From NCBI GenBank assembly GCA_013153575.1, contig JAADEE010000039.1:1-7841 (forward strand): 7,841 nucleotides of DNA. Reading direction: 5' to 3'. The notes under the pieces were generated by a model that saw only the letters and a list, made by a program, of their open reading frames with translations, was not told the DNA's origin and did no database searches. Source of the stretch: Chlorobiota bacterium. Lineage in GTDB: Bacteria; Bacteroidota; Bacteroidia; Bacteroidales; JAADGE01. Positions within the stretch are counted from its first letter, which is position 1, and the number at the start of each line of letters is the position of its first letter. The position numbers and the translations under genes are program-made. Below, piece by piece: positions 1 through 6,192 of the stretch.

Positions 1-513
1 TTAAATAGTATTCATAATTCTTTTTTAGATGCTATTATGCAATTTGCAAGTGCTAAATATACTTGGATTCCTCTTTACTTAGTTGTTATATTCTTTATTT
101 TCAAAAAATTCAAACTAAAAAAAGGTTTAATAGTTTTTATACTTACAATTTTGGCAATAACATTAGCTGATCAAACATCTGTACATCTTTTTAAAAATGT
201 TTTTCAAAGGCTTCGCCCTTGTTTTAATGAAGATATTAAAAATATCGTTTATACAATTTCACTTCCCGGTGGTCATTATGGTTTTGTTTCATCACATGCT
301 GCAAATTCTTTTGCATTTGCTGTTTTTTCGTCATTATTTTTTCAGAACAAAAACTATACAATTTTTATACTAATTTGGGCTTTTTTTGTTTCTTACAGCA
401 GGATATATTTAGGTGTTCATTATCCTTTAGATATTTTAGGTGGTGCAATATTAGGAAGTTTTATATCTATTTTACTTTTCAATGTATCAAAAAAAATTAT
501 TTTTTCTTCTTAA
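1..513 (+). CDS. PAP2-family membrane phosphatase (5' end missing)
   Basis: The frame is open from the first base, and the residues before the first ATG (position 37) already read like a PAP2 N-terminus (LNSIHNSFLDAIMQF), so that ATG is internal and the gene starts before the window; about 15-25 residues are probably missing. The 170 visible residues hold all three motifs of the type 2 phosphatidic acid phosphatase superfamily. Motif 1 is KNVFQRLRP (visible residues 65-73). Motif 2 is VSSH (96-99), which keeps the Ser and His of the usual PSGH. Motif 3 is SRIYLGVHYPLD (133-144), with the catalytic His at 140 and Asp at 144. Several hydrophobic segments surround them, as expected of an integral inner-membrane enzyme with its active site on the periplasmic side. 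Family members dephosphorylate lipid substrates such as undecaprenyl pyrophosphate, phosphatidylglycerol phosphate or lipid A; the sequence does not say which. Its 3' end overlaps the convergent gene by 17 bp. Confidence 0.93.
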   Translation, partial: LNSIHNSFLDAIMQFASAKYTWIPLYLVVIFFIFKKFKLKKGLIVFILTILAITLADQTSVHLFKNVFQRLRPCFNEDIKNIVYTISLPGGHYGFVSSHAANSFAFAVFSSLFFQNKNYTIFILIWAFFVSYSRIYLGVHYPLDILGGAILGSFISILLFNVSKKIIFSS

Positions 514-1147
514 AATGATATGAAACTTCTTTGTCTTTATGTTTACTAAGATCTAGCGGTATTGTATATTTATTTCTTTTAAGTTTTATGCCACATTCTT
601 TACAATACAAGTCAAAGTCTGACAAATAATTTCCGCAAGCAGAACATCTTTTTTCATCATTAATCCAATTCATTTGTTCGTCTGAATATTTTTCAGCTTC
701 ATCTTGACTTTCAATTATTTGCTCTAATGATTTATTTATTACCCGTTGAATAAAATTATCAATTATTAAATAAAAAACTAAATAAAGAGAAATTGCTAAA
801 ACTCCGGACAAAATCAAAAAATATTTTATAGAAACAAAAGAAAAAAATGCTACTAAAATAATTGTAACAAGAATTATTGTTGTTAATTTTTCAAGGTTTG
901 TTTCGTAAGTTACTTTTATTTCGTCAGATAACTTCGTAAAAAAAACATCTACTGAGAAATTAAAATTTAAAATTGGAGAAGACGCAATAAAATAAAGTTT
1001 TTCATCTGAATCTTTAATTTCATTAACTTTATTATTATTTTCAAGTTGCTTCTTTAATATTTCTTTAATATAGTTAGTTTTTATTGCTAAAAACTTTTTT
1101 TTTAAAGTAAAAACTAAACTATTTCTATATGTATATGGGAAAGACAT
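497..1147 (-). CDS. Unrecognised two-helix membrane protein with C-terminal zinc ribbon
   Basis: I do not recognise this 216-residue protein as a named family. Residues 1-85 form a soluble, Lys-rich N-terminal region with alternating predicted strands (for example LYFIASSPILNFNFSVDVFF). Two closely spaced hydrophobic helices follow, at about 88-107 and 109-130, and then an acidic amphipathic stretch at 131-165. The C-terminal part carries a zinc-ribbon pattern C168-x2-C171-x10-C182-x2-C185 and a basic tail ending in four lysines. The helical hairpin should place both ends on the same side of the membrane, presumably the cytoplasm. Its ATG overlaps the stop codon of the upstream Hpt gene (TAATG on the minus strand), which suggests translational coupling and a shared function. 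Its stop lies inside the 3' end of the convergent phosphatase gene. A role in signalling or sensing is inference from the neighbour only. The gene looks intact and its base composition matches its surroundings. Confidence 0.85.
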   Translation of the reverse strand: MSFPYTYRNSLVFTLKKKFLAIKTNYIKEILKKQLENNNKVNEIKDSDEKLYFIASSPILNFNFSVDVFFTKLSDEIKVTYETNLEKLTTIILVTIILVAFFSFVSIKYFLILSGVLAISLYLVFYLIIDNFIQRVINKSLEQIIESQDEAEKYSDEQMNWINDEKRCSACGNYLSDFDLYCKECGIKLKRNKYTIPLDLSKHKDKEVSYHFKKKK

Positions 1148-1497
1148 TATTCAAATTCTTTTTCTAACTCTTCTATGTCTGTTAATGCATCTTTACATGC
1201 TGCTATAAAATCATCAACTCTTTGCTTAAATGTTTCTTTATTTTTATTGTTTTTTGCATCAAACTCTAATTGCTTCATTTCTTCCGATTGTTTTTTCATT
1301 CCAAAAATCATAACACTTGATTTTGCTTTATGCGCAAGTTCTCCTAACTTCATATAATCTTCATCATCTAATGCATTATACATTTCACGTTCAAATTCAG
1401 CAACATTTTTTTCAAATAGAACTATCATCTTTTTTATAAACACAAAACTTGTTGAAATCTCTTTCAAATATTTAGCATCAATAACCTTATAACTCAT
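1147..1497 (-). CDS. Stand-alone Hpt (histidine phosphotransfer) domain protein
   Basis: A 116-residue, all-helical protein that matches a single Hpt domain. The phosphoacceptor motif is LAHKAKSSVMIFG, with His56 followed by Lys59, Ser60, Ser61 and Gly66, equivalent to the HxxKGSSxxxG pattern of ArcB, BarA and YPD1 Hpt domains. Hpt proteins pass a phosphoryl group between the receiver domain of a hybrid histidine kinase and that of a response regulator. There is no kinase or receiver domain here or in the neighbouring genes, so the partners are encoded elsewhere. The preceding helix (FEKNVAEFEREMYNAL) and the following one (KQSEEMKQLEFDAKNN) would form the four-helix bundle. The gene is first in a two-gene leftward unit, its stop overlapping the start of the zinc-ribbon membrane protein gene. 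The ATG at 1497 is preceded by an A-rich leader with AAGAAG a few bases upstream. Confidence 0.85.
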   Translation of the reverse strand: MSYKVIDAKYLKEISTSFVFIKKMIVLFEKNVAEFEREMYNALDDEDYMKLGELAHKAKSSVMIFGMKKQSEEMKQLEFDAKNNKNKETFKQRVDDFIAACKDALTDIEELEKEFE

Positions 1498-1519
1498 GAC
1501 TTCTTAATTTAATAAACTT

Positions 1520-1527
1520 CAAATTTA
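1520..1527 (-). promoter_or_regulatory. Possible Bacteroidota -7 box for the Hpt unit
   Basis: On the minus strand this reads TAAATTTG, a full match to the Bacteroidota -7 consensus TAnnTTTG, 22 bp before the ATG of the Hpt gene, which would leave a short leader. I see no clear -33 TTTG element at the usual spacing, and a second match (TATATTTG, 1567-1574, minus strand) lies further upstream. In DNA this AT-rich such matches arise easily by chance. Confidence 0.3.
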
Positions 1528-1597
1528 TAGATTTAAATATGTAATTATAAAAAATTGCATTTTGCTCAAATATAAACAATGTTTTCATTTTTATTTA

Positions 1598-1605
1598 TAT
1601 TTTTG
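1598..1605 (+). promoter_or_regulatory. Possible Bacteroidota -7 box for the TPR gene
   Basis: TATTTTTG matches TAnnTTTG on the strand of the downstream TPR gene and would give a leader of roughly 110 nucleotides. No convincing -33 TTTG lies 17-21 bp upstream, so support is weak. Together with the minus-strand candidate it suggests that the 224-bp gap at 1498-1721 is a divergent promoter region; I see no gene in that gap. Confidence 0.28.
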
Positions 1606-1640
1606 CAACTATTCAGTATATTTTTATGTTATAGAAATAG

Positions 1641-1665
1641 TTTATGCAACATTTTTTGCAATAAA
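1641..1665 (+). repeat. Imperfect inverted repeat in the divergent intergenic region
   Basis: TTTATGCAA (1641-1649) is mirrored by TTGCAATAAA (1656-1665), giving nine base pairs with one bulged A and a six-base spacer. It falls between the candidate -7 box and the start of the TPR gene, so it could be an operator or a leader hairpin. The high AT content makes this uncertain. Confidence 0.3.
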
Positions 1666-1699
1666 CATGAATAATTTTATAAAAATTTCTTTATAACCT

Positions 1700-1746
1700 T
1701 TTAACAAAAATATTATAAAGCATGAAACATTTAACAAAAATATTAT
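1700..1746 (+). repeat. 17-bp perfect direct repeat straddling the TPR gene start
   Basis: The sequence TTTAACAAAAATATTAT occurs at 1700-1716 and again at 1730-1746, exactly 30 bp apart. The first copy lies in the leader and the second inside codons 3-9 of the signal peptide, with the ATG (1722) between them. An identical 17-mer this close is unlikely by chance even in AT-rich DNA, so a short local duplication or slippage event is the likely origin. Confidence 0.8.
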
Positions 1747-2804
1747 TTTTATTTATTTTTACACTCTCCATTAATGCAAATGCACAAAATACAATAATGG
1801 CAAAAGGGCAAGATGCAGAACTTGCATACAACCAAGGTGTTAAAAACTTTTTAAACCAAGATTTTGCCGGTGCTATTAGTGAGCTAACAAAAGCAATTAA
1901 TCTTAAACCAAACTTTGGCAAAGCATATTATAATAGAGGTGTTATTAAAAATGAATTAAAAGATTTTGAAGGTGCTGTATCTGATCTTTCAATGGCTGTA
2001 CAATTATTACCGGATATGCCAAAAGTTCTTTTTGCGAGAGGTTTCGCAAGAGTAAACAGTTCTGATTTTGTTGGAGCAATTAATGATTTTACAAATGCAG
2101 AAAAAGCAGGTTTTAATAATGCAAAAGTTTATTATTACAGAGGTGTTGCAAAATTAAAACTAAAAAAATATGACGATGCAATTAACGACTTTAATATCGC
2201 AATAAAAAAAGATGATAAGTTTGCGTATGCATATCACGACAGAGGAAGTGCATTACGCCTAAAAGGAAATCTTGAGGCTGCTGAAAATGATTATATAAAA
2301 ACAACAGAAATAAACCCTAAACTTTATTTTGCATTTAACAACTTAGGAGCAGTTAAAAATGAACTAAAAAAATATGACGATGCTATAAATGCCTTTTCAG
2401 AAGCTTTAAAAATAAATGCAGAATATGCTCCGGCATATAACGGTAGAGGAATTGCAAAATACCAACAAGGTATAGAACTTTTATCGAAAAATGACACAAA
2501 AAAAGCAGAAAAAAAACTTAATGATGCAATGAAAGATTTTGACAAAGCAATTGACTTTGACAAATCATCTGCAATTGCATACAACAATAGAGGAATGGTA
2601 AAATTAAAGCTTAAAAAATATAAAGATGCTTTAGAAGATTTTACACACGCAATAAAAATAGACAACAAATACGCAGAAGCCTACGCAAACAGAGGAACAG
2701 TAAAAGAAAATCTTAGAAACTTCTCAGGGGCTTGTTCTGATTGGAAAAAAGCTGCTGAACTAGGAATAAAAGATGCAGATAAATACATTTCAGACTGCGA
2801 ATAA
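1722..2804 (+). CDS. Exported TPR-repeat protein (nine TPR units)
   Basis: A 360-residue protein with an N-terminal signal peptide (MKHLTKILFLFIFTLSINANAQ; cleavage probably after residue 21 or 22), which fixes the ATG at 1722 as the start. No cysteine follows the signal, so it is probably a soluble periplasmic or outer-membrane-associated protein, not a lipoprotein. The rest is nearly all tetratricopeptide repeats of about 34 residues, starting near 32, 66, 100, 134, 168, 202, 236, 284 and 318. Most carry the typical AY.NRG...L.....A..D...AI pattern. The seventh repeat has about 14 extra residues (near 250-264). The ending SDWKKAAELGIKDADKYISDCE is a usual cap for this type of Bacteroidota TPR protein. 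TPR arrays bind other proteins; the partner is unknown. The gene lies 49 bp before the OmpA-family gene on the same strand with no clear terminator between, so the two may be co-transcribed. Confidence 0.92.
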   Translation: MKHLTKILFLFIFTLSINANAQNTIMAKGQDAELAYNQGVKNFLNQDFAGAISELTKAINLKPNFGKAYYNRGVIKNELKDFEGAVSDLSMAVQLLPDMPKVLFARGFARVNSSDFVGAINDFTNAEKAGFNNAKVYYYRGVAKLKLKKYDDAINDFNIAIKKDDKFAYAYHDRGSALRLKGNLEAAENDYIKTTEINPKLYFAFNNLGAVKNELKKYDDAINAFSEALKINAEYAPAYNGRGIAKYQQGIELLSKNDTKKAEKKLNDAMKDFDKAIDFDKSSAIAYNNRGMVKLKLKKYKDALEDFTHAIKIDNKYAEAYANRGTVKENLRNFSGACSDWKKAAELGIKDADKYISDCE

Positions 2805-2853
2805 CCTATAATTAATTCTTTATTTCAAACCGTTGAAAAATAAAAAAACTAAA

Positions 2854-4932
2854 ATGAAGACTAATATATTTCTTACATTAATTTTTGCTTTTACATTTTT
2901 AAGCAATACTTCTTTTTCTCAAAAATTTGCAAAAGTAAAAAAAGACGATTTTAAAATTGAAGACGATGGTTTCGATGAAGCTTGGAAACACGTAAAAAAA
3001 GGAAGCAAACTTTTTAAAATGCATAAAAAAGGAGCATATATTGAAGCTCTTGACCACCTCTTAACTGCAAATAATTATAATGAAGATAATGCAGCATTAA
3101 ATTACCTTATCGGAATTTGCTATTTGAAAACATCTGAAGCAAAAAAAGCACTTAAGTTTTTAGATAATGCAAATTTTATTTATGGAAATGTTACTGAAGA
3201 CCTACTTTATTGGCTAGGTGTTGCAAATCAGTATAATTACAAATTTGACGATGCTATTGATTTTTATGAAGATTATCAAAACTCACTTTCACCAAAACAA
3301 GCTCTTAAAGAAAAAAGTAAAATTGAAAAAAGAATTAAAGAATGTGAAAGTGGCAAAAAACTAATGAATAATCCTGTACGTTGTTTTGTTGATAACTTAG
3401 GAGATGGGGTAAATACAAAAGCTCCGGAATACAGTCCTGTCTTTAATTTTAACGATTCTGTTTTATATTTTACATCAAGAAGAGAAAACACAACAGGAGG
3501 CAAAAAAAATCCTTACACTAGAATGTATTATGAAGATGTTTATATATCAAACTACAGAAATGGAAAGTGGCAAGATGCTGAACAAATGACAGCTCCAATT
3601 AATACAAAACATAACGATGCTGTTGTTGATATTTCTCCTGAAGGTAGAGAACTATGCATTTATAGAGGAAACAAAGGAGAAGGCGACTTGTTTAACAGCC
3701 AATTTAAAGGAGACCGTTGGAGACAACCCGGTAAAATGAAAAAAATAGATAAAAGCAGATACAGAGAAAGTTCTGTTTCTGTTACAAGAGATTCTATGAC
3801 ATTATATTTCATTAGCGATAGAAAAGGAGGACAAGGCGGACAAGATATTTGGGTAAGCCAAAAAACTATTGATGGCAGAAAATGGCAAAAACCTCAGAAT
3901 TTAGGTTATGTTGTAAATACTAAATATGATGAAGAAACTGTTGAAATTTCTTCAGACGGAAAAGATTTATTTTTTAGCTCTAAAGGGCACAACTCAATGG
4001 GAGGTTATGACATTTTTAAAACTCACCATAATGATGATGGAACATGGTCAGAACCTGTAAATATAGGATACCCAATAAATACAACAGGAGACGATGTTTT
4101 CTTTATGTTAACAAAAAATGAAAAGTTTGGATATTATTCTACTCATAGAGATGATTCTTATGGAGATAAAGATATTTACCAAGTTGTTTTCTTAGGTCCT
4201 GAAAAACCAACAAATATAAATTATGGAGACCCAAATGATTTAATAGCATATTTTGCAGAACCAATAACAGAAACAGATATTGAAAAACCTGTAAATATTA
4301 AAGTAATTCAATTATCAATAGTAAAAGGAATTGTTACAGATGCTTTTTCTGGCGACCCTATTAAAGCAACCCTTGAGTTAGTTGATAATGAAACAGGTGA
4401 AGTTGTTAAAGTTGTAGAATCTTATGCATCAACAGGAGCATATACAGTACCACTTCCACCGGGAAAAGACTATGCCTTAACAGCAGGTGCCAAAGATTAT
4501 TTTTTCCACTCTGAAAATTTTGTAATTGCAGATACTTCAATACACGAAGTTATTAGAAAAGATATTCAATTACAACCTATGGGAGTTGGTGCTAAAATTG
4601 TTTTAAATAATGTGTTCTTTGATACAGGAAAATCTAAATTAAGACCGGAATCTTATCCAGAACTAAATCGTTTAGCCAACTTATTAAAAAAATATAAAAA
4701 TATTAGAGTTGAAATTTCCGGACATACCGATAGTCAAGGTTCTGAAAGTTCTAACTTAAAATTATCTCAAAGAAGAGCACAATCTGTTGTTGATTATTTA
4801 ATAAGTCAAGGAGTAAACTTTGCACAAATTGTTGCAAAAGGTTATGGTGAAAGCCAACCAAGAGCAGATAACAGTACAAGGGCAGGAAGACAACTTAACA
4901 GACGTGTTGAAGCAAAAATACTTGACAAATAA
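2854..4932 (+). CDS. PorE-like TPR / beta-propeller / CRD / OmpA-domain protein
   Basis: The ATG at 2854 directly precedes a good signal peptide (MKTNIFLTLIFAFTFLSNTSFSQ); an in-frame TTG at 2833 would add seven Lys-rich residues and is less likely. The product has 692 residues. In order: TPR-like helices (about 40-165); about five PD40/WD40-like propeller blades (about 190-445, with repeated SPxxxxLYFxSxR and GGxDIW/F/Y patterns); a carboxypeptidase-regulatory beta-sandwich (about 488-575, GIVTDAFSGDPIKATLEL); and a C-terminal OmpA domain (about 582-690). The OmpA domain shows the peptidoglycan-contact motif GHTDSQGSESSN...LSQRRA with Asp626 and Arg641, plus NRR near the end. This is the architecture reported for PorE (PG1058) of Porphyromonas gingivalis, a type IX secretion component proposed to tie the outer-membrane complex to peptidoglycan. 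Unlike a lipoprotein it lacks a lipobox Cys. Bacteroidota carry many paralogues, so a type IX role is likely by family but not proven. Confidence 0.93.
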   Translation: MKTNIFLTLIFAFTFLSNTSFSQKFAKVKKDDFKIEDDGFDEAWKHVKKGSKLFKMHKKGAYIEALDHLLTANNYNEDNAALNYLIGICYLKTSEAKKALKFLDNANFIYGNVTEDLLYWLGVANQYNYKFDDAIDFYEDYQNSLSPKQALKEKSKIEKRIKECESGKKLMNNPVRCFVDNLGDGVNTKAPEYSPVFNFNDSVLYFTSRRENTTGGKKNPYTRMYYEDVYISNYRNGKWQDAEQMTAPINTKHNDAVVDISPEGRELCIYRGNKGEGDLFNSQFKGDRWRQPGKMKKIDKSRYRESSVSVTRDSMTLYFISDRKGGQGGQDIWVSQKTIDGRKWQKPQNLGYVVNTKYDEETVEISSDGKDLFFSSKGHNSMGGYDIFKTHHNDDGTWSEPVNIGYPINTTGDDVFFMLTKNEKFGYYSTHRDDSYGDKDIYQVVFLGPEKPTNINYGDPNDLIAYFAEPITETDIEKPVNIKVIQLSIVKGIVTDAFSGDPIKATLELVDNETGEVVKVVESYASTGAYTVPLPPGKDYALTAGAKDYFFHSENFVIADTSIHEVIRKDIQLQPMGVGAKIVLNNVFFDTGKSKLRPESYPELNRLANLLKKYKNIRVEISGHTDSQGSESSNLKLSQRRAQSVVDYLISQGVNFAQIVAKGYGESQPRADNSTRAGRQLNRRVEAKILDK

Positions 4933-4947
4933 ACGAGTTTACAGTCA

Positions 4948-4985
4948 AATAAAAAAGGAGAACTTTTAAATTCTCCTTTTTTATT
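4948..4985. terminator. Bidirectional intrinsic terminator
   Basis: A perfect stem with AAAAAAGGAGAA (4951-4962) paired to TTCTCCTTTTTT (4971-4982), extended by three further A-T pairs to 4948-4985, around an eight-base loop. The core GGAG/CTCC and the flanking A and T runs give a terminator on both strands. It lies 15 bp after the stop of the OmpA-family gene and about 40 bp past the end of the convergent acpP-fabF-rnc operon, so it can serve both units. Confidence 0.9.
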
Positions 4986-5026
4986 ATAAAATTGTCTGTG
5001 AGATTAATTGAAACTGAAAGCAAATC

Positions 5027-5455
5027 TTATATCGAGCTCACGTTATTAATTATTTTTTTTAAATAATTATTTACAGGAATTAAAAAACTTCCTAAAATAA
5101 ACTTTTCTCCTGTTATTTTTTTTAAAATATCATCAATAAATAATTCATTTGATTTTATAATAAAAAAATAATCTATATTCTTATATTTAGGGTATAAATA
5201 AACACCTCCATCTTTATTTGAAAGTAAGTATAACTTATTTTCATCTAAATCAGAATATGAAAAAAGTGAAAATTCAAAAATTTCTTCTTTATTGTCGTCT
5301 TTTTTAAATTTTAATATAAGGCTTTTAGTTTTGGTTAATGTTTTTTCTATAATAGAATTTATAGACCATACAACCTGAAAATCATAACTTTGAGAAGATA
5401 TTCCAATTATAAATTTAGGTAAGTTATCTTGATTTTTTATTATTTTTTTCTTCAA
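5027..5455 (-). CDS. IPExxxVDY-family protein (divergent motif)
   Basis: A 142-residue soluble protein of unknown function. The segment LYLLSNKDGGVYLYPKYKNIDYFFII (residues 75-100) matches the part that names the IPExxxVDY family, here as YPKYKNIDY (88-96) with Pro89, Asp95 and Tyr96 kept. The position directly after rnc is also typical of that Bacteroidota family, so I assign it on motif plus context. There is no signal peptide or membrane segment; a mixed beta-rich fold is likely. The start appears to be TTG at 5455. It overlaps the rnc stop codon as TTGA (4-nt overlap), no ATG occurs anywhere in the frame, and an in-frame stop lies only 12 nt upstream. Coupled translation from rnc is therefore likely. 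It is the last gene of the operon before the terminator. The exact role is unknown. Confidence 0.82.
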   Translation of the reverse strand: MKKKIIKNQDNLPKFIIGISSQSYDFQVVWSINSIIEKTLTKTKSLILKFKKDDNKEEIFEFSLFSYSDLDENKLYLLSNKDGGVYLYPKYKNIDYFFIIKSNELFIDDILKKITGEKFILGSFLIPVNNYLKKIINNVSSI

Positions 5456-6180
5456 CTTAATAAATCAAATGTTCCGTCTTTAATATTATTAAGAGCATTT
5501 TTTGATGCTTGTTGCTCTGCTGATTTTTTAGAAAGTCCTCTTCCTTTTCCTATAATATTATTGTTTATTTTTAAGGTTGAATAAAACTTTTTAGAACTTT
5601 CAGATTCAAAATCTGTATCAAATTCAATATCGATTTTGTGTTTCTGAGACCATTCTATTATTTTACTTTTATAGTTTGTATCTTCAAACCTAAGTTTATT
5701 AAGACTAATATGCTCAACCATAATTTTCTGTGACACAAACTGTTTTGCATATTTAAAACCTCTGTCTAAATATATTGCACCAATTAATGCTTCAAAGGCA
5801 TCTTCATATATACGTTCTGAGAAATTGTTTGGAGACTTAATAAACATTAATTCATTAAGTTTTATTTTTTTTGCAAGTTCGGTAAGTTTTTTTCCATTAA
5901 CAATTTTAGTTCTCATTTGAGTTAAAAATCCTTCATCTGCAGTAGGAAATCTCTTATAAAGCAAATCACCAATTACAGCATCAAGTATAGCATCTCCTAA
6001 AAACTCTAACCGTTCATTATTACCATGAGGTATATCCGGACAATGTTTTGTATCGGCAGATTTATTAGTAAATGCAAGAACATAGATACTAATAGTTTTA
6101 GGTTTAAATCCTAATAACTTTTTTAGTGATTTAATATAGGCTTTATTAACGCAGTTGTTTTCCTTTAAATTTCGAATCAC
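5452..6180 (-). CDS. rnc: Ribonuclease III
   Basis: Ribonuclease III cleaves double-stranded RNA, maturing rRNA precursors and regulating some mRNAs. The 242-residue protein has both expected domains. The nuclease domain (about 20-155) carries the signature NERLEFLGDAILD (55-67), with metal-binding Glu56/Glu59 and Asp63. Its second acidic pair, in YEDAFEALIGAIYLD, is Asp127 and Glu130. The double-stranded RNA-binding domain (about 168-236) runs from NYKSKIIEWSQ to the helix GLSKKSAEQQASKNAL. The length is slightly above that of E. coli RNase III (226 residues) owing to an N-terminal extension seen in Bacteroidota homologues. The start is GTG at 6180: an in-frame TAG lies 12 nt upstream and the first in-frame ATG is codon 89, inside the catalytic domain. 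The gene begins 12 bp after the fabF stop and overlaps the next gene by 4 nt, so it belongs to the same operon. Confidence 0.97.
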   Translation of the reverse strand: MIRNLKENNCVNKAYIKSLKKLLGFKPKTISIYVLAFTNKSADTKHCPDIPHGNNERLEFLGDAILDAVIGDLLYKRFPTADEGFLTQMRTKIVNGKKLTELAKKIKLNELMFIKSPNNFSERIYEDAFEALIGAIYLDRGFKYAKQFVSQKIMVEHISLNKLRFEDTNYKSKIIEWSQKHKIDIEFDTDFESESSKKFYSTLKINNNIIGKGRGLSKKSAEQQASKNALNNIKDGTFDLLS

Positions 6181-6192
6181 AAAACAATACTA

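Noticed and set aside
1175..1357. 60-codon open frame on the plus strand
   Set aside because: Lies wholly antisense to the Hpt gene, with a composition typical of the mirror of a Lys/Glu-rich coding frame; no domain or leader supports it.
1677..1696. Hairpin TTATAAA / TTTATAA in the TPR gene leader
   Set aside because: Made only of A-T pairs in low-complexity sequence; expected by chance and unstable.
2324..2668. 114-codon open frame on the minus strand
   Set aside because: Antisense shadow of the TPR repeats; its periodic Ser/Phe-rich sequence is the complement of the repeat codons.
2823..2838. Six-bp inverted repeat TTTCAA / TTGAAA between the TPR and OmpA-family genes
   Set aside because: The stem is short and AT-rich, and it is followed by A residues, not T, on the coding strand; not a credible terminator for the upstream gene.
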